Positions 54,946 through 64,000 are shown, counted from the first letter of the stretch. The stretch is 64,000 nucleotides of DNA from Planctomycetales bacterium 10988 (GCA_009664345.1 CP043547.1:3314709-3378708); one strand, 5' to 3'. Program-made: numbers and translations. The notes: generated by a model not told the origin, from the sequence alone.

Positions 54946-57135
54946 CTATTCAGTGGCCCAAGCTTGCAGCACTTCCCGATCGAGCGGGCCGACATGAAGT
55001 TGGAAATCATCGATCAACCCTTGGAAGGTCGGAATCGATTGATCAACCAGGACTTTGCTGCCGGAATCGGCTCCGATGGTCAGGCCGTCGGCAGGTTGGC
55101 TGGAAAGGACAAAGGCTTTTGCTTTGGCTAAGGGTTTACCGGCCACGTAGATGGTCATTCTTCCTTTGGCATTGACGGCACCAACAACATGAGCCCAGGC
55201 ATTCAGTGGCAACGTCACATCGCCGCGGACTTCAAAAGTAGAACCACTAACACGCACGGTAAACACCGGCACGCCCTCTTCAAGATATAAACAATAACCT
55301 TGCGAGCCACCGCCTTGGGAAGCAATGACCCCGCTGCCGCTCTCGGGTAAACACCAAGCCCCGACCGCGAAAGGACAGTTGGCAACTTCGACGCGTTTAT
55401 TACTGTTTAAAGGAGAAAGCTCCATCCCATTTAAACGGACGGCTTGATTGCTGCGGCCATCTTCCAAGGTCGCTTTGCCCAAACGGAGGCGATGCTTCTT
55501 CTCCGATTGATCAACGACGAGACGAGGGTTTTGGTTTCCGTCAAAAGTGAAATTAACTAAGACTTCTGGCTTCACCTTGGCGGGATCGGCTTTAAAGGTA
55601 ACCACGCTGCCGTCGTCTTTGTATTTCTTTTGAAGACGATCAAGCTCTTTCTTTAAACGCTCGGTAATCTTTTTATATTCCGGGTCCCCATAAACACTTT
55701 TCATTTCGCCGGGGTCTTTTTCTAAATCATAAAGTTCCCATTCATCGAGATTGGGAAAATACATGAGTTTATATCGATCGGTCCGCACCCCATAGTGTTG
55801 TCTGACACTATGCGCCCCGGGATATTCGTAATAACGATAATAAAAACTCTTTCGCCAATCTTTCGGGGTGTTTCCTTTCAAGATAGGAACTAACGACTTG
55901 CCTTGCATATCACTAGGGATTGAAGCATCGGCAACCTCTAAAAAGGTTTCGGCAAAGTCAAGATTGGAAACCATGTCGTTATTGACGGAACCGGGTTTTG
56001 TAACACCGGGCCATTTAACAAGCAGCGGGGTTAACAAAGATTCTTCATACATCCAACGTTTGTCAAACCAACCATGATCACCTAAATAGAAACCTTGATC
56101 GGAAGAATAAATCACAATCGTATTTTCTGACAGTCCTGAATCATCGAGATATTGAAGAACGCGACCTACGTTGTCATCCACCGCGGCGACACAACGTAAA
56201 TAATCTTTAATATAACGTTGATATTTCCAGCGAACTAAATCTTTTCCTTGAAGATTCGCTTCGCGGAAGGCTTTATTCTTTGGTTCGTAGGCTTCGTTCC
56301 AAACCTTCAATTGTTCCGGAGTTAAACCTCTTGGTTCGGTAAGCTTAAGATCATTTCCATTCATATGCTCGGCGATGGTCATTTCTTGCTGTTTGGCAGC
56401 AGAACCACGACCTTCATAATCATCGAAGAGATCGTCTGGTTCGGGGATGGTTACATCGTCGTACATATTTAAATATTCAGGCCCAGGCATCCAATTTCGG
56501 TGCGGGGCTTTATGTTGATACATTAAAAAGAACGGTTGATCTTCTTTACGATCTTCTTTTAACCAACGCAGCGTTTGATCGGTAATAATGTTGGTCGTAT
56601 AGCCTGTGTGTTGAACCACGCCTTCGGGGGTTTTTAAAGGACAATTGTAATAAGGCCCTTGACCGATTAACACTTCGTAATGATCGAATCCGGTCGGGTC
56701 ACTTTTTAAATGCCACTTTCCAATGACTGCGGTTTGATAGCCCGCTTTTTGTAAAAGTTTAGAAACGGTTTGTTGTTCACCATTGAAAGTATTTCCATTC
56801 CGAACAAAGCCGTTTAAGTGGCTATATTTTCCGGTGAGGATCACCGCGCGGCAGGGACCACAAATCGAGTTGGTGACATAACAGCGATCGAAACGCATGC
56901 CTTCATTGGCAATTCGATCAAGGTTCGGCGTTTTGTTGATTTTACTTCCATAGGCACTAATGGAATGATTGGCGTGATCGTCCGTGAAGATAAATAAAAT
57001 GTTTGGACGTTTTGTTTCTTTTTGTGCCAGACTGGTACTCGGTGCCAGGAGATAACAACTTCCCAAAACAGCGAGGCAAATCGCTTGCCATGCCGCTGAG
57101 GTGAGAGAGAATTTTTTCCATACTTTGAGGGTCAT
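54946..57135 (-). CDS. Secreted sulfatase with C-terminal LamG-like domain
   Basis: 729 residues from ATG 57135 with AAGGA six bases upstream. Signal peptide in the first 35 residues. Sulfatase motifs: [20 protein letters not shown], the formylglycine site CGPCR within [48 protein letters not shown], and [17 protein letters not shown]. The last 200 residues form a concanavalin/LamG-like domain ([41 protein letters not shown]), probably for binding polysaccharide. Length is greater than the usual 450-550 because of it. Confidence 0.94.
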   Translation of the reverse strand: MTLKVWKKFSLTSAAWQAICLAVLGSCYLLAPSTSLAQKETKRPNILFIFTDDHANHSISAYGSKINKTPNLDRIANEGMRFDRCYVTNSICGPCRAVILTGKYSHLNGFVRNGNTFNGEQQTVSKLLQKAGYQTAVIGKWHLKSDPTGFDHYEVLIGQGPYYNCPLKTPEGVVQHTGYTTNIITDQTLRWLKEDRKEDQPFFLMYQHKAPHRNWMPGPEYLNMYDDVTIPEPDDLFDDYEGRGSAAKQQEMTIAEHMNGNDLKLTEPRGLTPEQLKVWNEAYEPKNKAFREANLQGKDLVRWKYQRYIKDYLRCVAAVDDNVGRVLQYLDDSGLSENTIVIYSSDQGFYLGDHGWFDKRWMYEESLLTPLLVKWPGVTKPGSVNNDMVSNLDFAETFLEVADASIPSDMQGKSLVPILKGNTPKDWRKSFYYRYYEYPGAHSVRQHYGVRTDRYKLMYFPNLDEWELYDLEKDPGEMKSVYGDPEYKKITERLKKELDRLQKKYKDDGSVVTFKADPAKVKPEVLVNFTFDGNQNPRLVVDQSEKKHRLRLGKATLEDGRSNQAVRLNGMELSPLNSNKRVEVANCPFAVGAWCLPESGSGVIASQGGGSQGYCLYLEEGVPVFTVRVSGSTFEVRGDVTLPLNAWAHVVGAVNAKGRMTIYVAGKPLAKAKAFVLSSQPADGLTIGADSGSKVLVDQSIPTFQGLIDDFQLHVGPLDREVLQAWATE

Positions 57136-57219
57136 AAACAATCCTTATTCAATATGTAATGGGGGAATTTTAACACATAAACGAAAGTTGATTATAATGA
57201 TTCGGTAAAAGCGTCTCAA

Positions 57220-58620
57220 CTAGCGGGTTGTTGCTTCTTCGGTCTCTGCTTGGTAGCTGTTTTGTAGAAAGGACCGGAGTTCCTTTCGCATTTCCCGAGC
57301 GACTTTGGGATATTCTTCCGAGAGGTCGGTGGATTCGCTGGGGTCTTGGGAAAGATCATAGAGTTCAACCGTTGTCTTTTTTAAATGGGCCTTCCAATTG
57401 CCATCTCGCATGGCGGCCCAATTCGGGCGGTCACTCCAGAAAAGTGCTTTTCGCTTTCGTAAAGTTTTTCCGAGGAACGCCGCACTCCGATCCATGCCAT
57501 CCAAAGGAGCCTCAGGTAAGGGAGTTCCGGTCATGCCACAAATCGTCGGTAGCCAATCAACTCCGGCGAAAACCGTGGTTTCATCGACTTTCCCCTGTGG
57601 GGTATGGCCGGGATAGCGAACGATCAGCGGCAGGCGAATTCCTCCTTCATAGAGGCTGATTTTGCGTTCGCGGAAAGGGCCGGCGGAACCGACGCTATTT
57701 AACAAGGTGGGCTTTTCCTTGTATCTACGAATGACTTGATTCCAGCCATTGCTTAAAGGGCCGGGGCCGTTATCGCTGGAAAAGACGACCATCGTTTTAT
57801 GATCGAGGCCGAGTTCATCAAGCCGCCGCAAGAGACGGCCAATCGAGTCATCCATGGCGGTGACATCTGCACAATAGGCCCGCATCGCCGCTTGAATATC
57901 TCCATGCTCGGCCACGAATTCAAGAAATTCACGTTGCAGCGGGTTTTCAAAATCCTCAAGCTTGACTTGTAAGCCTTTGTATTTGGCCAGTTGTTCGGGC
58001 GTGGGATCGATATAAGAGTGCGTCGGGGCAATCCAAAGATTCACGTAAAACGGCTCGTCTTGATGATCTTCAATGAACTCGATGGTCTTATCGACCAAGA
58101 GATCCGTCTTTTTCGCTCGATGGAAAGGCTCTCGCATCTCCTCGCGAGTGAAGCCAGGAGAGGAACTCTGAGTTGAGAAACTTTCGTCGATTCCATAAGC
58201 AGAAAGCGGTGGGGCATGCTGCTTTTTGTCTCCGAGATGCCATTTCCCGAAGTGCCCGGTTGCGTAGCCTGCCTCATTTAGTAGTTGCGTAATGCTCGGT
58301 TCGTCCGCCTGCAATAGGTGGGTTTGATTGAATTCTCGGGCAGGGTAAAGACCTCGCATCAAGGCATACCGACTCGGGGCACACCAAGCGGCGGACATAT
58401 ACGCCTGTGTAAAGCGAACGCCTTGCTTTGCCAAACGATCGAGGGTAGGAGTGCGGGCATACGGATGTCCGGTGCAGCCGAGGTCTCCCGCTCCGAGGTC
58501 ATCGGCCAAAATGAACAAAATGTTCGGTTTCGCAGGCTCATCTTCCGCCTTTAAGTCAGCAGAAAACAAACCGAAGACTGTTAAACAACCAACAATGAAA
58601 AGAAGGTTCAACCGCTGCAT
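57220..58620 (-). CDS. Secreted sulfatase, arylsulfatase A type
   Basis: 466 residues from ATG 58620, at the start of a signal peptide (QRLNLLFIVGCLTVFGLFSADLKA). Motifs: NILFILADDLGAGDLGCTGH, formylglycine site CAPSR, GKWHLGDKK, and VVFSSDNGPGPLSNGWNQV with the Ca site, followed by VELYDLSQDPSESTDLSEEY. It follows the hairpin array and precedes another sulfatase on the same strand with about 85 bases between, so the two may share a transcript. An AAAASYRSTTTT motif lies inside (57440). The substrate cannot be named. Confidence 0.94.
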   Translation of the reverse strand: MQRLNLLFIVGCLTVFGLFSADLKAEDEPAKPNILFILADDLGAGDLGCTGHPYARTPTLDRLAKQGVRFTQAYMSAAWCAPSRYALMRGLYPAREFNQTHLLQADEPSITQLLNEAGYATGHFGKWHLGDKKQHAPPLSAYGIDESFSTQSSSPGFTREEMREPFHRAKKTDLLVDKTIEFIEDHQDEPFYVNLWIAPTHSYIDPTPEQLAKYKGLQVKLEDFENPLQREFLEFVAEHGDIQAAMRAYCADVTAMDDSIGRLLRRLDELGLDHKTMVVFSSDNGPGPLSNGWNQVIRRYKEKPTLLNSVGSAGPFRERKISLYEGGIRLPLIVRYPGHTPQGKVDETTVFAGVDWLPTICGMTGTPLPEAPLDGMDRSAAFLGKTLRKRKALFWSDRPNWAAMRDGNWKAHLKKTTVELYDLSQDPSESTDLSEEYPKVAREMRKELRSFLQNSYQAETEEATTR

Positions 58621-58751
58621 GGAGGTCTCTTTCGGCCAAGGAGTGGGAAGGAGGGAGGAAACTCCGATTATGGCCCTCGACAGCGGGAAAGTCAATTTAT
58701 GCCGGAGAACTCGGCGAAGGGAGGAGAGCTTAGTAATGCTCAGCGCATAAA

Positions 58752-59177
58752 TTTGGCGGGTTTATTGAGGTTCCAAAACCCGCCAAAAGACCCCGTTGCC
58801 TTTTTACGCCATGCCGAAGGCGAACCGGGAGAGCTTGCCCGGTTACAAGGAACCGTGAGGTCGTTCAGACACCGTAGATTTCTTAAGGACCCAAAACCTA
58901 CAAAAACCCCGCTGCCTTTTTATGCCATGCCGAGGGCACCTGCAATGACTTGTGCAAGGTCAAGGAACTGTTCAGGCCGCTCTTTCGCCTTCAGGTTTAT
59001 TGAGGCTCTAAAACCTGAAGAAAGACCCCGTTGCCTTTTTACGCCATGCCGAAGGCGCCGGAGTTTACTTGTCCAGGTCAAGGGGCTGAGGGGTAGGTCG
59101 CCCTTTCACCTACGGGTTTATTAAGGTCCTAAAACCCGTGAAAGACCCCGCTGCCTTTTATCGCCATGCCGAGGGCG
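58752..59177 (-). repeat. Four tandem units of about 118 bp with two covarying hairpins each
   Basis: Unit starts, taken at TTRAGG, are at 58765, 58883, 59000 and 59121. Each unit has hairpin 1 with constant GGTTT/AAACC next to the loop and variable lower stems, then a conserved AAAGACCCCGYTGCC-T-run block, then hairpin 2 YGCC-ATGCCGAR-GGCR, then about 50 less conserved bases. Hairpin 1 stems: TTTGGCGGGTTT (unit 1), GTAGATTT (2), CTTCAGGTTT (3), ACGGGTTT (4). Hairpin 2: CGCC/GGCG in units 1, 3 and 4 but TGCC/GGCA in unit 2. The single plus-strand A:C mismatch in unit 2 becomes a G:U pair on the minus strand, so I place the RNA there. It would follow the zinc-ribbon gene. Confidence 0.75.
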
Positions 59178-59216
59178 TCCGGATGCGGTATGATCCAGAT
59201 GATTCTGATATCGCCG

Positions 59217-59525
59217 TTAGTTTTGGCTAAAGCCGATCTGTTCGGCCAAGGCATCTCGACCGAGTGGATTCTCCTCAAACTTACGCGAACATTCCGCACA
59301 GAGTTCGAATTTTAATTTCTTTTGTTCAGGAAAGTGTTGATGATTTCCATTCAGTTCCATTTGCTGAATGATCTCGCCGAGTTCCTCAAGATGATCGACA
59401 TCGGACTCTTCTTCCTCAGTGTTTTCAAGCGGATCATTTACCAAGCGGAATTGCATCTTCACCTCATAATGAGGTTCGCCAGGAGCCAACTTACGACCGC
59501 ATTGATCACACGAGTAATGAATCAT
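59217..59525 (-). CDS. Small zinc-ribbon-like protein
   Basis: 102 residues. CDQCGRKL at residues 6-13 and CAECSRKF near residue 77 give two CxxC pairs for one zinc, with an acidic middle segment (NTEEEESDVDHLEELGEII) between. Cytoplasmic, no other motif. A GAGG stretch lies just before the ATG at 59525. It could be an adaptor or regulator, but function is unknown. The hairpin array begins 40 bases after its stop. Confidence 0.75.
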   Translation of the reverse strand: MIHYSCDQCGRKLAPGEPHYEVKMQFRLVNDPLENTEEEESDVDHLEELGEIIQQMELNGNHQHFPEQKKLKFELCAECSRKFEENPLGRDALAEQIGFSQN

Positions 59526-59756
59526 CTTCCTCTTTCCCTACACAAGATCAAATGAAGTTCACTTGCTTTGAAGCGTTGTCGTGGTGCCTCGAACCGCTTG
59601 GCTCCGCCACCCTCTCAGGCAAGTGTTGAATCGGCCACGGCTTGCCGTCGCCTCGTTCCCATACTTCCATCTTATTCTCAATTCCCATTCCGTAGCAAGC
59701 CGACCTTGGGCAGGAATTGAAATTTTACCGAAAGAGTTTTCATTTTTTTAGATAAG
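59526..59756. other. Intergenic region
   Basis: Holds the upstream region of the zinc-ribbon gene. I see no gene or clear promoter in it. Confidence 0.4.
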
Positions 59757-59797
59757 AAAAAAGCGACAAGGTCTTTGTCATGAAAAACCTTGTCGCT
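59757..59797 (-). terminator. Terminator of the M16 peptidase gene
   Basis: Perfect 11 bp stem AGCGACAAGGT/ACCTTGTCGCT (59762-59772 with 59787-59797), followed by six T on the minus strand. It is about 50 bases past the stop at 59848. Confidence 0.9.
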
Positions 59798-59847
59798 GCT
59801 GGAATCAACAATATTGTCGCTTTTCACGGATTATTTCGATATCGAAT

Positions 59848-62643
59848 TTACTGCGAGAGGGCAGCCGATTGCGGCGGCAAACCCGCGGTTGGATTTGACG
59901 ACGCAGTGACCAAGATATAATCATTGAGGTATTTTTTCGCCACGGCGATCACCTCTTCAATGGTCACAGCTTGAATACGTTCATCGAAGCTCTCTTCATA
60001 ATCGTATCCCAACCCGTACAGTTCATTGACCGCGGCGGTTTGGGCTTGGCTGGAGATCGTCGTATTGCTTTGGGCATGCAAGGCGATGATCATTTGCTGG
60101 GCCTTGATGAATTCCTCTTCGGATATATCCCCGGACTTAGCCCGTTCCATATTGCGTAAGCTTCGCGAAACGACCTCGCCGACGGTATCCGGTTCGGTTT
60201 GAGCAAAGATGGCAAAGTAACCCGGTGACGGCCCAGTAATATTGAAGGCATGGACCATGTAAACCAGCCCCGCGCCACGCAGCTCCGAGTGCAACCAACC
60301 GCCAGGATAATTATAGCCGGAGCTAATCGCATCTAGCACGGTCATCGCGGCGAATTCTTTCTCTTCGAAGATGCTGCACATCGGATAGCCCATCATGACC
60401 ATCCCGGTCGGTTTGCCGGTTTGCTCATGCAGTTGGGTTGTCTCGGGAATGGAATTATCCCGCTGATACTCGATCGGTTCGAAGTTTTCCGCTTTCGGCA
60501 TTTGACCAAAGCGACGCTTCACGGCTTCGAGGGCGGCTTCCGGTTCGATGTCGCCAAAGACCGTGACGATCATGTTCTGCGGCACGAAGTATTTTTGATG
60601 ATAAGCTTGGCAGTCGCTCACCGTCAGTTTGGATACGGTCGCTTCCTTCCCGCCTTGAATCAAGTGATAAGGAGTCGATTCCGGCAAGGCATCGTAAAAG
60701 AGTTCGAAGATTTCACTCTGCGGATTCGTCGCACGGCGGGCAATCGCCAAGAGGGCCAACTGCTGCATCTTGGCGAACTGATCTTCAGGGAAAGTCGGTT
60801 GCACGATGCAATCGGAGAAGCGTTCAAAGGCTTCCGCGAAATCTTCCTTCAAGACAGTCGCCGATCCATAGAGCGTGCTACGGCCTGCGGAAATGCTCAT
60901 CCGTCCGCCGATCGAATCGAAGTAAGTTGCGATTTCTTCGGCAGAAAATTGCTTAGTTCCCTTATCGAGCATCATCGCCGTTAAGTTGGAAAGCCCGGCT
61001 TGCTCCGGCGTTTCGACCAAGGAAGAACCGAGGCTATAAGCCTGCATATTAACCAAAGGCAAATGCGGATGACGCTTGATCAAAACCTTCAAGCCATTTT
61101 CCAGTTCATACTTTTTGATCGATTCTTCGCCGACACTCTCTTTGTCTTCCTCTTCGGCTAGCTGCGAATTGAGGGGAACAATCTTCGTTTCGATTAAGCG
61201 ATCTTCTAAAAAGTACTTTTTGGCAACGGCTTGAATGTCTTCCGGCGTGACCCGCTGAATGGCGGTTGCATAATATTCATCAAAGAGCGGATCGCCAGTG
61301 GAAAGATAACTGCGGGCGAGGCTCTCCGCGGCATCTTGCACGGTTTGCCGCCCGAAGATCACCTCGGAGGCTTTTTGTTTTTTCGCCTTGGAAAGTTCTT
61401 CTTCGCCGACAAGTTCGGTCTTCAAGCGATAAACTTCCGACAAGATCGTTTCGCGAACGGCCTTTTCGCTGTCAGGGGGGAAACTCGCCTGAACGACAAA
61501 GACCCCGCGGACATAATGCGGCGTGTAGCTGGCGGAATTGACGCTGGTGGCCAAAGCTTGATCGTAAACCAAGTCTCGCACCAAGCGGCTACTTTTCCCT
61601 TCGGTCAAGATATAAGCAGCGACATCCAGGGCATAAAGGTCGGGATTGGAGAGTTCAATCGTCGGCCAACCGAGTGTCAGATCGATCGAATCGCCATCCA
61701 TTTCGCGGACCGAGAGGCGAGGCGAAATTTGCTCCGGTTCTTCGGGCATGATGATTTCGGTTTCGCGACCACGCGGCGTGCCGGCATAATTTTGAGCGAC
61801 TTCTTCCAAGACTTTTTCAGTATCGATATCCCCCACAACCACGAAGAGTTGGTTGTTTGGCAAATAGCGTTCACGATAGAAGGCCTTCACATCGTCGATG
61901 GTGATATCATGCAGGACATCGCGATAGCCGATCGTTGGGACTTTGGCAGGGTTTTCGATATAAGCGGTTTCGTTGAGCATCTTCCAGCGAACGCGATTCC
62001 GCTCGACTTCCCCTTTTTCCAACTCTCGCGTGACCACTTCCATCTCGCGGTCGAATTCGTTCTTTTCAAACGTGACATGCTGCATCGAATCGGCAATCAG
62101 TTCGATCGCTGTCGAAGTCTTGTTGGAAGGGCAATCAATATAATAGGCGGTGATATCAACCGAGGTGTAGGCATTCGTTGCCCCGCCAAAGGTGTCAATG
62201 ATCTCTTCAATTTCCTTTTCGGACCGATTCTTCGTTGTCCCGCCGGAGACCAAGTGTTCTACCAAGTGACTCAAGCCCGCACCGAGCCAACGGCCTTCGA
62301 AGGAACTTCCAGTATTGTTGACATAACAGCGAACCGTCGCGACGGGAGCGACGTGGTTTTCTTGCACCAAAATCGTTAAGCCATTGGTCAACTTCGCCAG
62401 AGTAATATCACCCGGCAGCGACTTGCGACTTAAGATAGCAGGAGGTTCGACCGGTTCCGCTTGAGTGTCCGTCCGTGACATGTCTTCACTTTCTAGAGGG
62501 GCTTGGGCTGCAGGTTCCTGATCGGAATCGACCAACCGAGGCGTTTGTGTCGCTTGGGAAAACACCGACCCACTGATCGTGATTCCTACCAAGGCTGCCA
62601 AGCAAGTCCATCGTCTCCAAGGAAAACGCAAAGGGTAATTCAT
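59848..62643 (-). CDS. Secreted M16 family zinc metallopeptidase
   Basis: 931 residues with a signal peptide (RWTCLAALVGITISGSVFSQA). The first M16 module (about 75-500) has the inverted zinc motif HLVEH within GLSHLVEHLVSGG and the downstream Glu region EKEIEEIIDTFGGATNAYTS. The second module (about 510-920) lacks HxxEH (GLSNLTAMMLDKGTKQ at the matching place), as usual for the non-catalytic half of processing-peptidase-like enzymes. Both halves show YxHxxxxGxFxxxA-type blocks (MVHAFNITGPSPGYFAIFA). It likely degrades peptides in the periplasm. An AAAASYRSTTTT motif at 61208 encodes KKYF. Confidence 0.93.
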   Translation of the reverse strand: MNYPLRFPWRRWTCLAALVGITISGSVFSQATQTPRLVDSDQEPAAQAPLESEDMSRTDTQAEPVEPPAILSRKSLPGDITLAKLTNGLTILVQENHVAPVATVRCYVNNTGSSFEGRWLGAGLSHLVEHLVSGGTTKNRSEKEIEEIIDTFGGATNAYTSVDITAYYIDCPSNKTSTAIELIADSMQHVTFEKNEFDREMEVVTRELEKGEVERNRVRWKMLNETAYIENPAKVPTIGYRDVLHDITIDDVKAFYRERYLPNNQLFVVVGDIDTEKVLEEVAQNYAGTPRGRETEIIMPEEPEQISPRLSVREMDGDSIDLTLGWPTIELSNPDLYALDVAAYILTEGKSSRLVRDLVYDQALATSVNSASYTPHYVRGVFVVQASFPPDSEKAVRETILSEVYRLKTELVGEEELSKAKKQKASEVIFGRQTVQDAAESLARSYLSTGDPLFDEYYATAIQRVTPEDIQAVAKKYFLEDRLIETKIVPLNSQLAEEEDKESVGEESIKKYELENGLKVLIKRHPHLPLVNMQAYSLGSSLVETPEQAGLSNLTAMMLDKGTKQFSAEEIATYFDSIGGRMSISAGRSTLYGSATVLKEDFAEAFERFSDCIVQPTFPEDQFAKMQQLALLAIARRATNPQSEIFELFYDALPESTPYHLIQGGKEATVSKLTVSDCQAYHQKYFVPQNMIVTVFGDIEPEAALEAVKRRFGQMPKAENFEPIEYQRDNSIPETTQLHEQTGKPTGMVMMGYPMCSIFEEKEFAAMTVLDAISSGYNYPGGWLHSELRGAGLVYMVHAFNITGPSPGYFAIFAQTEPDTVGEVVSRSLRNMERAKSGDISEEEFIKAQQMIIALHAQSNTTISSQAQTAAVNELYGLGYDYEESFDERIQAVTIEEVIAVAKKYLNDYILVTASSNPTAGLPPQSAALSQ

Positions 62644-63005
62644 CTAGTCATTTCTCCTTTGTTCCATGATCCCGTCCTTGTGTGATGCCGGCGGAATACT
62701 CCCTCCAGACCCTGCGGCCTAGCGGCAATCGACGAAAAGCAAGGGCGATAGAAACGCATTCGAGGTTGAAAACAGGGAGATAGTTGATTGAGCGTGTAAG
62801 AGCCACGGTCAAACGCTTTCATAAAAAGGCAAACACCTGGAAAAGGTGACCCTCCGTTAACGTTTGGCTATAAGCTCCAAAATCCTCCTAACTCCTACAA
62901 TCCTTATTGTGGCATAATCCCCCCCTTCGGCAAAGTGGCGTCCTTGGGGAAATTCTCAGCAGGCAGATAGAGGAAATCGGAAGTGCGAACCTGGGGCGTT
63001 CGGGT
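62644..63005. other. Intergenic region upstream of the M16 gene
   Basis: About 360 bases with no plausible gene. It should carry the M16 promoter and the 3' end of the Nudix transcript; no clear signals were found. Confidence 0.4.
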
Positions 63006-63479
63006 TCAGGAGAATTCTCGGGGGAAGGACTCTTGATATCGCTCTCGATACCAAAGACGGAAAGCTTCCTGAAACTCAACCTTTCTCAAGTTGGCAAACG
63101 TCTCCTCAGGTGAAAACCATTCTCTTTCGCGAGAATTTTCTTCCGACCAATGCTCTGCAATAGAAGTCACTTCCAGCGGAAAGAGGGTGAGATGGCAACT
63201 TCCTTGCCATTTTTTCTTGAAGTAAATGACTTCAAGTAAAGGGCTTAGGGCATTTCCGGTGACTCCTGCTTCCTCACGGGTTTCCCGCAGGGCCGCCTCT
63301 TTTGCATCTTCGCCAGGATCGATGACTCCTTTGGGTAAGGTCCATTTCTTTTCGGTTTCGGTTGAACTAGAGGTTGTAATCAACAGAAATTCTGGCGGAT
63401 TTTCACCTTCCTGCCGAAAGGGAATCGTTCCCGCCTGTTGAAAAAAATGCTCTGGAACAATCGAGAAGAAAGAATGCAT
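63006..63479 (-). CDS. Nudix hydrolase
   Basis: 157 residues. The Nudix box reads GVIDPGEDAKEAALRETREEAGVTG with all key Gly and Glu residues. The N-terminus (QQAGTIPFRQ) and KKWTLPKG before the box resemble the diadenosine polyphosphate or diphosphoinositol-phosphate type Nudix enzymes. Cleaves a nucleoside-diphosphate-linked substrate in the cytoplasm; the substrate is not determined. It is divergent from the marR gene. Confidence 0.92.
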   Translation of the reverse strand: MHSFFSIVPEHFFQQAGTIPFRQEGENPPEFLLITTSSSTETEKKWTLPKGVIDPGEDAKEAALRETREEAGVTGNALSPLLEVIYFKKKWQGSCHLTLFPLEVTSIAEHWSEENSREREWFSPEETFANLRKVEFQEAFRLWYRERYQESFPREFS

Positions 63480-63495
63480 TGTAGATTATAACCAC

Positions 63496-63526
63496 TTGAC
63501 AGGAATTTAATTGATGTATAAATTAA
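63496..63526 (+). promoter_or_regulatory. Promoter and probable MarR operator
   Basis: TTGACA at 63496-63501 with a possible -10 at 63517-63522 (TATAAA, 15 bp spacing) or 63519-63524 (17 bp). The inverted repeat TTAATT-N8-AATTAA (63507-63526) overlaps the -10, a typical place for MarR autorepression. Confidence 0.55.
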
Positions 63527-63555
63527 TATTGTGTCGATTATTTTAAGGGAGAAGT

Positions 63556-64000
63556 ATGAAACGTAAATCACTTCAGGATGACCTAAAAAAACGAGAGCCA
63601 TTTCGTTCCCAGGAACAAGAGGCCTGTTTAAATTTATTACGCACAGCGGACTTGTTTCAACTCAAGATGTCGCGACTTTTTCGGCAGTCAGGATTAACTT
63701 CCTCTCAGTACAATATCCTACGGATCTTGCGTGGAGAAGGAAAACCGCTTCCCTGTTTAGAGATCGCACAGCGGACCGTCACCATGGTTCCAGGGATCAC
63801 AGGCTTGATTGATCGCTTGGAAAAGGCTGGTTTTGTGAGTAGAAATCGCTCCGCGGAAGATCGTCGGGTGGTCTATATCTCGATCACGAAGGAGGGGATT
63901 GATTTGCTGGCAACTTTGGATGAGCCGGTCGAAGAGTTGCACAAGCAGCTCCTCGGGCATTTTACGGCTCACGAGCTGACGTTTCTCAATACGCTTTTGG
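63556..64000 (+). CDS. MarR family transcriptional regulator (incomplete at window end)
   Basis: Starts at ATG 63556 with AAGGGAGAAG just before it, and is still open at 64000 (148 codons). The winged-helix pattern is clear: SGLTSSQYNILRILRG, LEIAQRTVTMVPGITGLIDRLEKAGFVSRNRSAEDRRVVYISITKEG. The DRR wing is present. It should bind DNA as a dimer and probably controls itself and perhaps the divergent Nudix gene, through the inverted repeat at 63507-63526. The ligand is unknown. Confidence 0.92.
   Translation, partial: MKRKSLQDDLKKREPFRSQEQEACLNLLRTADLFQLKMSRLFRQSGLTSSQYNILRILRGEGKPLPCLEIAQRTVTMVPGITGLIDRLEKAGFVSRNRSAEDRRVVYISITKEGIDLLATLDEPVEELHKQLLGHFTAHELTFLNTLL

Noticed and set aside
58752-59177. 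CRISPR array
   Set aside because: There are only four units of about 118 bp, with long conserved parts and structured hairpins; no short constant repeat with unique spacers, and no cas gene nearby.
11200-61221. A5-SYRS-T5 motifs as transcription terminators
   Set aside because: The stem would be five A:U pairs with a four-base loop and no GC clamp, and many copies lie inside genes. Real terminators near these genes are separate strong GC stems.
61231-62379. A 382-codon plus-strand frame within the M16 peptidase region
   Set aside because: Complement of the peptidase gene, which has a zinc motif and signal peptide on the minus strand.

Overview
The window comes from a planctomycete, most likely of the Pirellula/Rhodopirellula/Blastopirellula group. 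The evidence is five secreted sulfatases of the formylglycine type, a DUF1549/DUF1553 plus DUF1501 pair, surface proteins that begin with an LEPRLLLA-type motif, and a 16S rRNA gene that stands alone with its own promoter and terminator. Heptose/LPS core genes show a diderm envelope.

Layout. 1-2.3 kb: end of a polysaccharide-type ABC ATPase gene facing a membrane-anchored Ser/Thr kinase. 2.7-5.0 kb: isolated 16S rRNA on the minus strand. 5.3-9.3 kb: DUF1549/1553 cytochrome-like and DUF1501 operon. 9.7-14.4 kb: three sulfatase genes in a row. 14.6-20.5 kb: accessory island with two broken IS5-type elements followed by AT-richer orphan genes, at least two of which resemble immunity genes of polymorphic toxin systems, plus decayed remnants. 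20.5-28.4 kb: membrane protein, HDAC-like deacetylase, a Clp_N-ThiD2-ThiE fusion, an esterase, a Cho-like UvrC homologue and a CDGSH protein. 28.6-39.7 kb: two ELWxxDGT-repeat surface proteins, an EF-hand esterase, a PDZ protein and a large GH5 cellulase-like protein with CBM2 and Calx-beta domains. 40.2-44.2 kb: OpuF-like osmoprotectant transporter, mercuric-reductase-like flavoprotein and TVP38 protein. 44.6-54.7 kb: two hypotheticals, then heptose/core genes (hldE, heptosyltransferase, GT4, WaaP-like kinase), a methyltransferase and a TPR lipoprotein. 54.9-58.6 kb: two more sulfatases. 58.75-59.18 kb: four tandem hairpin units. 59.2-64 kb: zinc-ribbon protein, M16 peptidase, Nudix hydrolase and a MarR regulator cut by the window end.

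The secreted sulfatases, esterases, GH5 enzyme and DUF1501/1549 proteins fit a lifestyle of degrading sulfated polysaccharides. Two signals are not explained by genes. (1) A dyad-symmetric 12-14 bp motif, AAAASYRSTTTT, occurs at least 21 times, and in four places pairs into a 39 bp element with exactly 25 bp between centres. (2) A four-unit tandem array at 58.75-59.18 kb has two hairpins per unit whose stems change by compensatory substitutions, which points to a structured RNA.

All calls are by eye from sequence and translation. No database search, folding program or alignment was run.
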